Notes under the pieces: model-generated
What the model was told of the DNA's origin: nothing
What the model saw: the letters and a program-made list of their open reading frames with translations, nothing else
Databases searched by the model: none
Part shown: positions 31,766 to 43,700 of the stretch, one piece after another
Layout: each line of letters opens with the position of its first letter
How positions within the stretch are numbered: the stretch's first letter is position 1
NCBI GenBank assembly: GCA_036346225.1
Contig: JARFIW010000999.1
Span: forward strand, 5,067,001-5,131,000
From: Platerodrilus igneus
Lineage: Eukaryota > Arthropoda > Insecta > Coleoptera > Lycidae
Reading direction: 5' to 3'
Length of the DNA: 64,000 bases
Position numbers and translations under genes: made by a program

Positions 31766-34700
31766 TTAATATAATCTTTGAGGTGGTCCCATAGAGGATT
31801 TAACATGCAAAGATCGCACATTTTGCCAGTGCTTTTTCAGCAATGAAACCAAAAAGTTAACTGAAAGATGGACATTTTGTACTAATTCATCTGGCGTCAT
31901 ATCCACGTGTCCAACAGCTACTGATAAACACAGCACCTATACACAAAAGAACATCTTTATATAAACACTCAATTAAAACGTAATAAAATCTTTGTTTGCC
32001 GATATTAAAATCATAACCAAAAAGAAGAAATGGTAATGACAGTTATGATCGCACTTAATTTTGCATCAGAGTTTCGTACAAAATAATATTGAAAGTATAT
32101 TTTGTTGGCTTGTGATGCAATTACATAAACAAAACAAATCAACTTTACCTTTTTCATCTGGAACTTGATGGTGGCTTTGACTTCATCAATTTTCATTACC
32201 ATCGATTCTTGATGTGACAACAAACCTGGAAACTTGCCTGCTTTGTTAAGTCCAGGTCCAAGCAGACGTGGAATTTGTTTAATTAAAGCTTCTGAAGCTA
32301 AAAATGCATCATACTTCTTGGCAAGTTTCTTGACCAATTTTTTATTTTTGTTGAGCTTTTTCAAGGCTTCAACATCCATGTATGGGATATTGTTGGCTTT
32401 AGCTTCATCACAATGCTGCTGATCACCCAATATACAGACTTGCATTTTTGGTCGTGGGATGTGCTTCAATCTATTGATAAAAACAAAATATACTGAACAA
32501 ATAATCAATATTAAATTCCCTTTTTTGTGGTTTGTGTGGGCACAGTAAAGTTGACTGTCCGTCTAACAAAAAAGAAGACAAAAAAGATGAAAGTATGTTT
32601 TATTACGTGCTTGTCTAATAAAAAGAAATTGTAAATATAACAAGTTGAAAATGCAAGGCATTGTCGCAACGAACTTCCAAATGTAGACTTATTTTAAAAC
32701 AAATTAAAGAAATTAAAATTATTATGTTGTAATAATTATAAGTATTCAGATAAAAAAAACAAAAATTTATAAACAACAAAAGAGACATTTTAATATATTT
32801 TATTTTATTGAATAAATATTTTAAAAGCTATATATTAGTTCTCATCAATAAGATAAAAAAAATTTTTTTTTTATATGAATCTAATTATTTTCGGCAATCA
32901 AAATTTTAGTTTAAACAATGTCTATAATATTGGAATAATTGGCATGAAATGCCATAAATTGTTCAAATATGTGTCGCATATTGATTTTAAACTTATTTAA
33001 AATTTTAATTATCCTGTGGATTTTCCCGGGGCTCGGCGTCCCGTGGCCCGATTTTAACTGACATCAAAACTTAAGCTCTGGACACCGAGCTGAATCGATT
33101 GATGTATCACACATTGATGTCCGACCATTAAAAAGGCCTCGGACACACAGACAGACAGACAAATAGATTTCATAAACGAACGAAGTTCGTTGAAAAGCAT
33201 AATAAATTTTGTGGCATATTCTGAATGCAAAAACAATTTGGTAATGGTGAATATGAAAAGTTTTTCACCTGTAAAAAGAATATTCCATAAAGGTGACAAA
33301 AAGCAACTGTGGAGGGAACTTTACCTTTGGAAACTAGAAATGGCATAAAAGTTAGGACAGACAATGTCCTGATCTGCAAGAATCTTACTCATAATTTACT
33401 TCCAGTAAAGAAAATTGAATGCAAATGCACAAGATAGATAGTCTTTGAAAGTAGCACGATTACTGTGATATGGAATAATGAAAATGTGCTAGTTTCAGAC
33501 ACGTTGTAGGAAGGTCTGTCTATACGTGGTGGATTTACATATACCAACTCGGAATGGCAACTCTTACATCACCCAATGAAACAGCTTTATGACATAGGCA
33601 AATAGGTCATTCATCACACTTCTCATCAAAGTTCGTGAAGTTTGTCTTCAAGGGAAACAAGCTAGAAAGACATTTAAAAATTTACATGTTAAAAGAAAGG
33701 CGAAGAAGATATTACGAGTGCATATCTGAAATCTGTATGTATGGCACTAAACATACTAAGACACGATAGTAAACATTACTTCATTACATTCATTGACAAT
33801 TATTCTCATTTTGCAGTAATTTATTTCATGGAAAATAAGAGTGGGTGAAATACTAACTTTTTATTTTTGTAAGCTATATAAATATATGGTGATAAATCGA
33901 TTTTATAGCTAATAGTTATTCCAAAACTATCTGTGGTGACAAAAAGCAACACAAAGAGAAATCTATGTTAAGTTTAGTCTAACATCTGTTATATGCAAGA
34001 ATTTTAAATTTCCCGCTCAGGAAATGGAGAGGTTGGTAGCGAGAATCTGCAAAAAAAAAAAGAAACGGGATACATGGGTTGATCGTGATATGGCCACGGT
34101 AGACATTTTTTGTTTTTAGCAGTGATGTTCGCATTATTTTGTATTTAGTACTCGTGAATGTATTTTGCGATATTTCAAATGGCATTTGTGTTATGTAGTT
34201 ATTAAGAGTTGTTTTAAAAATTAATTACGTGGTGTGTTGTCAAATGTTTGTACATTGTAAAAAGTACAACATATGTTTGTTTGTATACTGATGTGTAGAT
34301 ATTACTAACAATAAAACTCCAGCAAGGATATAGTTATATTCTCTTCTTAAAAGAAAATATTTCTCTTTCAACATTTTGTACACTAGGAAAACAAAAGTGT
34401 AACATGGGGTCTTTAAAAAGTTTCGAAAGTATTTAGCTCTAGTATAAAATAAATTTACAACTTTGCCACAGAGATTGGAGGTGCAATAATGGAAAAAAGG
34501 TGTACAATCAAATTAAGAATATCTGTAGATAAAAGATAGAATATACATACAAACCTCAGAACACAACGATGTGGCAGAGAAGTATAATCGAACACTTAAA
34601 TAAGCGAGCTATCTGGTTTTGGATGTTATTAAGGATGGTCTTATGAGATGAGACTATTGCTGTGTCAGCCTATCTGATTAATTGCACCAAACCTGTACGT

Positions 34701-37700
34701 TAGCAGAAACAGAAACTCCAGCTGCCATATGGTACAAACAAAAGCCAAACTTGGCAAAAAATAAAAATTTTTGGGTGCACAAGTTAGTTACGTGCACACG
34801 CCAGCCGAAGATCGAATCAGTGAACTAGATACCAGAAGTAATAAAATATTTTTAGCAGACTACACTAATGATAGATATGGTTTGGGGATTCCAAAATATA
34901 AAAAGTGGTTATAGCAAAAAATGTTTTTGACAAAACAAACTTTATGAACCAAAAACGAACACATGAATATATGTTGCCAAAAAGAACGGAAATAAAATAG
35001 ACTGGCAGTAGCGAGACTAAATATCAATCCGACGAAGAGAATGAATCCAATGTAGTTTTTGAACAACAAAATATTGAAGAACAGAAACCAAGAAAACAAT
35101 TGACCTAGAAGATTTGACAAACAAACTTAGTTATGTGGATGATGAAGTTTGATGGTAGATGGATTTGCAACAAACACACTGACATTTTGAAGCAATTTCA
35201 AAAGGAAATGGCTAGATTGATATTATTAAAAGTGAGCTCGATGCTTTAAATAAAAGTAAAACCTGAGAAATAATTGAAAGACCTCTAGATGTAAAGCTGA
35301 TTTGATGTACAAAAAGTATTTACAGAAAAGGCTTGCCAGATGACGAATTTATGATAAAGGCAAAGTTGTGACTTTTGGCGGGACACTAATACCTTCGGGT
35401 GGAGCATTGCAAAGTTATGTAGGGGCAATTGGTAGCAAGTGGCTTTGTGACCTAGTTGGTTTATGTGCGACTACTAATCACCAGGCCTAACACAGTCCGC
35501 TTGAAAAATATTAGACGGACATTTTTCACAAAAATACACCCTCGTTCGGATGAAAGGTAAAACACGGGTCCTGCGTGAGAGTGCTGCCAACCACGTTAAA
35601 GATTTTTACCTTGCATAGAACAACAAGGATTCGACAAAATTAAAATTCCCATGTTAAAAAAATATCTTGCTCCCTTGTTGTTGTAGTACAGCCGTGAAAA
35701 ATAAAATGTAAGGCTATTGGTGACGTGGTGAATCCGTAGCTTAGTTGGTTCACATATTACTACTAATCCCAAGGTCCCGGGTTCGAATCCTGACACGGTC
35801 TACTTGGAAAATGTTAGGCGAGCATTTTAAACAAAATACACCCTCATTTGGATGAGTAGTAGAATATATGTCCCGTGCATGTTGTCACACAATTAAAGAT
35901 CCCTACCTTGCTTGGAAGGGCAAGGATTCGAGAAAATTCCCAGGCATTGAAAAGTGAAATGTAAGGGCTATTGGTAGCAGGTTGCTTAGTCAGTGTGCGT
36001 GTGACTAAGATCCTGGGTTCGATTCTCAACAAGAACTACATGAAAAATGTTATATGTACATTTTTCATAAAAATACGCCTGTTCGGATGAGAGATAAAAT
36101 GCAGGGTCTGTGTGTGTGTGTGTGTGTGTCGTCACGTACGTTAAAGATTCCTACCTTGTTTGGAACAGCAAGAGTACTGCAAAATTTATATGTTAAAAAA
36201 CTCTCTTTCTGGTCATTGTAATACCTTTGGGTGGAGCATTGAAAAAATCAAATGTAGCAACTAGTTTCTCAATGAATAAACATTCGTCCGTCCTCTCCTT
36301 TGCATACTCTATTCCATACCCTTTAATGCGAGCTCTGATTGAACAGTTAAGAAATCATCGCTCTAACTTTAATTATTTGAGGCGTGGCTAGAGTGGTCTA
36401 ACCCTGAAATGTAACAACAGAAAATCATGAATGTTTATAATCTTTTTATAATGAAGACGCAGTTTGTCATGCTTGGATACAACATTCATAATATGCGATA
36501 CACACCAAAACTGTATATAGGTACTTTATTTTGATTCAAACTGTGGACTTTGATGTGGCTTACATCACTTAAGAATTTTATACGATTACCAAATTTATCA
36601 GTGTATTTTACCTTGAAAAATTTGAATTGCTGTTCCAAGCAAAGTGGGGATCTTTAACATGTGTGGCAATACACACATAGGATCTACGTTTTACTGTTTA
36701 TCCGAACAAGGAAGTTTTTGTGAAAAATGATAGCATAACATTTATCATGCGGTCCGTATCAAGATTGGAACCTGGGACCTTGGGTTTAGTAGTAACACAC
36801 GAACCAACTAAGCTATGAAGTTGCTGCTGGAATGACCATGAGAAATTAAAATTTTTTATATATTTTTTTTACTTTCGTTTGTGCCGCTCAGTGCCGAAAA
36901 TCCAGTAAACGTGCTCAAACATTGCAAAAGTTATTCGTGATTTAAAGTGACCAATCCAACCACACAAAGCTCGAATGACCACCATAGAAAATTGAAATTC
37001 TTTTAACTTTCTTTTTTTTTTGTTTGGGCTATGCAGTGTTGAAAATTCTGCACTTTTGCTCATAAATTGCTCAAGTAATACATAATTTAAAGTGGTAATG
37101 TAGGATTAGTAATTTTTCTTACACTTTATATCACAAACTACTTGGGCAATTTTTTAGCACAAACACTGAAATTTTGGGTGGAGTGGAGCAAACAGAGGAC
37201 AAACGAAAGAAAAAAACACTTGTTTTTCATGGTCATTCCAGCTTCACATGAAGAAGTTGCGTAGCAGCCAATCCAACTCCATGCACATCATCCCTCTCAT
37301 CTATCGCCCATTCGGACGAAAGTCTGTAAACTTCTGAAACGACCATTCTCTACATTTATCTCGGCATAGTTGAACCTGATTGAAAACCGATCCGATCGAA
37401 TTTGAACTCTATCCGAACGCGTTTATATCGAACGTATCCAACCCGCTCCAACGAACCCTTTCAATCCGTTTTGAATTATGTACACAATTTTAGGCATATT
37501 GCTAGTTCTGGGATAAACATTACCTTTTACGCAGGACGACATATTTACAAAGGTACTAAATAACATAATCTAACCTCATTACACGGCCAGTAACTAGAAT
37601 AAGTTAACAGCTATTGTAACTCGATCCATTCCAACCGTTTATGTCGTCAATTTCAATCCGTTAATTCAACTCAATCCTCGTGTTAAAGTGAGCTGAGTTC

Positions 37701-40700
37701 AGTGCTTCGATCCGATCGAAAAAGTGTTTATATCGATCATTTCAACCCACTAACTTCGAGCCAGTTGACTTCGACCGGATCGAACGCATCGAGATAAACG
37801 TAGTAATTGGTAAACGAGATGTGGAAATGATTTTTTATTAATTTGTGTTACAAATTTAGTTTTTTTTTGTAATAAAATACTTGTTTTTTTAATAAAGTGA
37901 TCATTTTCTTGCTTATGCGCAACGCTTTATAAACTGATAAGCCATGAATTACACTAATAAATTTTCTAATTGTATGAAATTTTAAAAGAGGTCTAAACCA
38001 CATCAAAATCCACTGTTGGGATCAAAAATAAAGTATCTATATACACAGGGTGTCTACTGAGATTCAGAAACGAAAATTTGAGACTTTTAGTGACCATTTC
38101 ATAAAATATTAGTCACCTGTGTTAAAAAAACTTGTATTTATTCTATTGCTGCTAAGTTTCATAACATTATTATCACATAATTAAGTAATTAAGACATTTG
38201 TCGTACTTAAGTATATAAAGGTTATTTGAGAACAACACAATTTAAATTCATAATGGTTTTAATTTTTTCTTTAATTTTTCCAACTCAATGTTCAATGCTT
38301 TTAGTTCTTCAAAGTTATGCTTCTCTATGTCCTTCAGTTTTTTTTCTAAGTCTGCAACTTCCTTCACAATCTGCTTTTACTGTATACTTCCTTTTCCTTA
38401 GATTTCTTTTTTTCAGCAATAGCTTCACGTGTTAAAGAAGATGCATTCCTTACAGCATGAAGCATTTTCGCAGTTATATCTAAATTATTAAATGTTGCTT
38501 CATGAATTAATCTTTGTGAAAGCAATGATCTTTCTTCTAAGCCACCCTGTAAGCATAGCATTGCCATGATACATTGCCAAAATTATCCTCACAAATGTAA
38601 GAAATTATTTATCGTTTATAGAAGATTTTACAAAAAGTTCGGTAAAATATATATCCAGCCTTTCATTACGCCACTCTTTTAAAGAATCATGTTCTGATAC
38701 ACACAAAGTTTCATATTGTCTTTTTATACCATCGGCACAACCTGGACTTATATTTCTTTTCTACAAATTCTTCTAATGCGTCTTGAATTCTCTGTGTTTT
38801 TTTTTTTTGAAGAAAGACGATGCACGTTAACACTAAAATTTGAAGTTCTGAAACAGTTTTTTTCAAGTAAAATTGACAACCTAACATTTTGTGTGAAGTT
38901 GAAAATAAAGCTGTTCATAAATTTGGTGTCTTATCAATAACTTAGAACCAGTAGTCGGACAGCCCACCATAGAGAGGCAATCCTACATATTGTGATAAAG
39001 TTGCGACTTTGTACATCAACCGCAACGGCACCGCAACAGGTGATAACAAATTTTTGGCAACTTCAAGTTTAATATTAAAGCTTGACTTTGTTTTAGAAAG
39101 ACACTTTTATTCGGGGGTCGTATATATATTTCAATTCAGCATGTTCCCCTGAGTCTAACGACATATACGACTTTTAGTGCAGAAACGACCCCTTAAAAAG
39201 TTATGAATTTTTAAATTTCCCATGTTAAGTCTATGGGAAATTTTTTTTATAGCTAAAAATTAATTTAAATTAACTGCGCATGCGCGGAAATTATGCGCAT
39301 GCGCAGATCAAAAAATTAGCTGCGCATGAATACAATTTGGGGAGGCCGCCGTCTGTCTTAACGTCGGTTTGTGTTTACGTTTTGAAGAGAGTGGTTGGTA
39401 TTTCATTTCATAAGCTCAAGTAAGAAAGAACTTATGCTTGACCTTTGTTACAATTTCAAATTTAAGTTCTTTAGATCATGGAGAATTACGCTATAAATTG
39501 GAACTATAGCAGGCTACCGATTTGCAAAGAACAGGGATATTCTTTTGCAATCGAGCATGGGCTGCTTACCGAGAAGAAGGATTGCCGTCGTCACAAAAGC
39601 CATATGCTTGTGGATAAATCTCAACATGGCGTCGGCGGATTTTATTGTCCTAAAGGCCGAAGAGATTGCCGCAAGTATAGTGTTGCTACGGGAACCTGGT
39701 TCGAAGAATCTCGCTTGGCCCTCCATATTGAAATCAAGTAAGTTTGTGTCTTTTTTGTTTATTATTTATTATAGGTTTCTAATTTTATTTTAGGCTTTTA
39801 TATGGATTTGCATTAAATGAGTCGTACGCTAAAGTTACCCGAATGCACGGATTTTAGCATTCCACCAGAACAACGAACTCAGCTTTCTCAAGAGACAATT
39901 GCTGCAAGGTATTTATTGAAATTATTTTATTTTATTTACCAGCAATTAATTTAACCATTATTTTGCAGATTTCATTATGCCCGTGAAATGGTTGTCGATC
40001 ATTTTTCTTCTGAGCAGGCAGAACGCGGCAAGATTGGTGGCCCTGGGATAATCGTTTAGATCGACGAATCAAAGTTTGGAAAGCGCAAGTTTAACAAAGG
40101 CCGCTGCGTTGAAGGGCATTGGGTTCTTGGCATAACCTGCGAGGATCCGAAAGATTTTCGCATGGTAGTTTGCCAGAAAAACGTTCGCGATGCTGCAACA
40201 TTGCTTCCAATCATTATGGAGCATGTTGGAAAAGATTCGATCATTTGGACTGACCAGTGAAGAGCTTATTATTCACTGCCTAAATATGGATTTGTGCATC
40301 AAGCTGTAAATCACAGCAAGTATTTTAAGGGTAAGTTTTATAATATTTTAAACAAATTCATTCTAACAGTTTTTTAGATCCAACAACAGGAGTGACTACG
40401 CAGCGTGCAGAAGCACACTGACGTCCGGCAAAGGCTTTCTTCAGGGCTCATAAAGTTCCTGAGGAATCTTTCGCAGATCATCTCTGCGAGTATTTGTGGC
40501 ACCGCTGGAATTGCTAAAGAGCACCGAGATCCCTTCGATGCCTTGTTAGAAGCTATTCGCTTCCAATATGGAGATTTGCGCATTTGAATATTTTGCTCTT
40601 TGTTAGTTTTGCTATGTCATATCGATTAAAAGTTTGATTTCTGATTTTTTATTTATTTCATATAATTTTTTTGTTTAGGTTAGGTTAGGTTAGGTTAGTT

Positions 40701-43700
40701 TAGGTTGGGTTAGGTTAGGTTGGGTTAAGCTTAGAATCATTTAAATTATTCAAAAATCTTTTTTCCTTTTTTTCAAAAAAATTCCCATATAGTTAACATG
40801 CGAAGTTTAAAAATTCATAACTTTTTAAGGGGTCGTTTCCGCACTGAAAGTCGTATGTCGTTAGACTCAGGGGAACATGCTGAATCGAAATATATATACG
40901 ACCCCCGAAACAAAGTGTCTTTCTAAACCGAAGCCTTACCAATATTAATTAAATCCAAAGACGTTTTTGCACTTTTTATGAATTCGTTTTTTATAAATCT
41001 TTTCCCAATAGAACGCAGCAACGAACTTAGATCGTGATGAAGAAAGGGCAACATCGGCTCATTTGTTTGATATTTAGTTAAAAACGGTTCGAGATCAGAC
41101 ACTATGGACAAAAGAAATTCTAGTTTTGCTAGCAAGAAACTATCTGACGAAGCTTTACTGATTTTCTTAAAACTAGCACTAACTGGTGGACAAGTTGAAA
41201 CTGCTGAAATATACTTTTTAAGAGGCTGTAATAGCTTTATTGCTCGCTGTAAAACACCACCATTTTCCACCCATCTTATTGAACAAAATTTGTGTGGAAA
41301 TGTTGTTGTTCCTGTATGATAGATAAAAGTTCCTCTTCTAGTAGGAGTGTCTTTGAAAAGGTAATACAATGCACGTAGAAATTCATGGATAAACCAACCA
41401 GTGCCATTGTGTGCTGTTTTATACGTTCCATGAACAATGTGCAGCTCACACGTACCTAGACCAAACATTACGGGGTCATCATCACTACCAGAAATTCGAA
41501 TGTGTTCTTTTAGTTCCTGAAGCATCTTCAGATTCACATTAGGTCCATCCATGCTGATGTTACAAATTTTTTTAATGGATATACTAAGAGAATCCAGGGT
41601 ATTTAAAAAACCGTTTAAAAGATCGATGGCAGTGGTTTTTTCAAGAAAACACGAAGACAAATAATTTGTTTTAACCATATTATCTTCATCATCCCAGTAT
41701 CTGACAAGAATGTCCATTTGGCATTTTAGCTCAACTTTATTCAGGTTTTCGTCAAAACTTATACAAAAAAAAATACAATCTTTAATTTTATTTAAAAGTT
41801 CGTTTTGGAAAAACAGACCCAAGCCAAAAGTGGCTATATAACATATTTTGTCTCTGTGTAACTGCATGTTTTTCGCTATAAAAGAATCTGGAAACATTAT
41901 TGGAAAAAGTTCAGTGGCATTCTGATGAACTCTTGACAAAGAATAAGATACTATCTTGCGCTTAGTCCATAATATTTCAGCTTTAGTAATCTCGTTATGG
42001 ATCATGTATAACGCAATATTTTTATTTTCACGATCAGCTTCTTCAGAATACACTTTTGCAGGTAAATCAACTGTTACTGAAGCTGAAATATTATTTTGTT
42101 GAGAGTCTGAGACCGGAGTATTTCTAACTAAATTACAGTAAAAACTCGATTATCCGGCCCTCAGTTATACGGATTCGCGATTATCCGGACTACCAACCAC
42201 GACCAATATACGTAATATCTACAAGTCGAATTTATGCAAGCATGAACGTGTCAGAACTGGCATTAATCCCACCGCGCTCCAGAATGCGCTCCCCAGCGTT
42301 TCGTTACTTATTGTTTTAGTTAGCAATTGTTACTGGGCTCGGACGCGTGTCACGTGTCAAAAATGTCAAAGCGTAAGAGAGTGGTTCTATCGCAAAGACA
42401 AAATAAATATTACTGATTCATTAAAAAAAGGAGAAACTGGTCGTACGTTAGCTGATAAGTATGGTGTAGGTACATCCACGATAAGTGACATTAAGAAGAA
42501 TACTGATTCAATTTTGTTGTACACCTGCAAATTAGATAGTGAAGACGGGAGTAAACATCGAAAAATGATGAAGAAACCGAAAAATGAATTTTTAGAAGAC
42601 GCTTTATATTGTTGGTTTTTACAAAAACGATCAACTGGGCAACCGATATCTGGGCCTTTACTGTGTGAAAAAGCATTACAGTTAAATAAAAAATTAGGTG
42701 GCAGTGAATCGTTTGTGGCAAGTAATGGATGGTTGTACAGATTTAAATCTCGTCATGGAATTCGTGAATTGGAAATACATGGTGAAAAAATGACAGCTAA
42801 TGTAGACGCAGCAAAATCTTTTAAAGATGATTTTAAGAAGAAATTGGATGAAAATAACTATGACTTGAATTTTGTTTATAATGCTGATGAAACCGGATTA
42901 AACTGGAAGTCATTACCTTCAAAATCTTTAGCATCTAGGCGAGAGAATTCAGCTCCAGGATATAAAACTTGCAAAGAGCGAGTAACAATATTAGTTTGCG
43001 CTAACGCAACCGGGACCCATAAAATACCACTGCTCCTCATCGGAAAATCTAAAAACCCAGATGTTTTAAAATATCAGAGTGCCTTTAATTTATAAAAATC
43101 AAAAAGCGCATGGATGAACTCTGAAATATTTATTGATTGGTATGACAACACTTTTATTCCTGAAGTAAAAAAAAGACAAAACGAAATTGGCAAACAAGGA
43201 AATGTACTACTTCTACTGGATAATGCGCCAACCCATCCCTCGGCTGAACTGTTAGAGAGAGAAAATGGAAAATTTAAAGTAAAATTTTTGCCTCTAATGT
43301 AACATCCTTGCTACAACCAATGGATCAAAGTGTTATTGAAACATTGAAACGACTTTATAGAAAACAACTTTTACGTAGGTTGTTATCTGTCGATGAAGAC
43401 ACTAATGTAGAAGTCGTTTTATCATTTTTAAGGAAATGAATTTAAAGAGTGTTGTTACATGGTTGTAGATGCGTGGGATTTGATTGAAAGGAAGACTTTA
43501 AACAAGGCTTGGAACAAAATACTTAATCGGAGAATGAAAATTTAATAACCAAGACGGATGATTCTATTTTGAAAGAAATAAATGAGCTAATGTTAAAGAT
43601 ACAGATATGCCAGGATTGTGATGGTGATGATATGAAAGAATGGGTCACTTGTGACAGTAATGATCAAGGCTTTCAGATTATGTCGGATGACGAAATCGTA

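Larger units (their letters stand above)
39092..40927 (+). mobile_element. Merlin-superfamily (IS1016/ISXO2-like) DNA transposon with long TIRs
   Basis: The ends are near-perfect inverted repeats of about 120-130 bp, starting TTTAGAAAGACACTTT (39092) and mirrored at 40927. They include GGGGGTCGTATATATATTTC and CATGTTCCCCTGAGTCTAAC. The interior encodes an ISXO2-type DDE transposase, which in eukaryotes defines Merlin. Total length is 1836 bp. The expected 8-9 bp target duplication is not evident. It is inserted within the transposase gene of the surrounding hAT. Confidence 0.88.

Noticed and set aside
32234..32422. Open frame on the + strand
   Set aside because: Antisense shadow of the third RpL10A exon.
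39478..39741. Host gene with Cys-rich domain
   Set aside because: It lies between the Merlin inverted repeats and continues by splicing into ISXO2-type transposase motifs.
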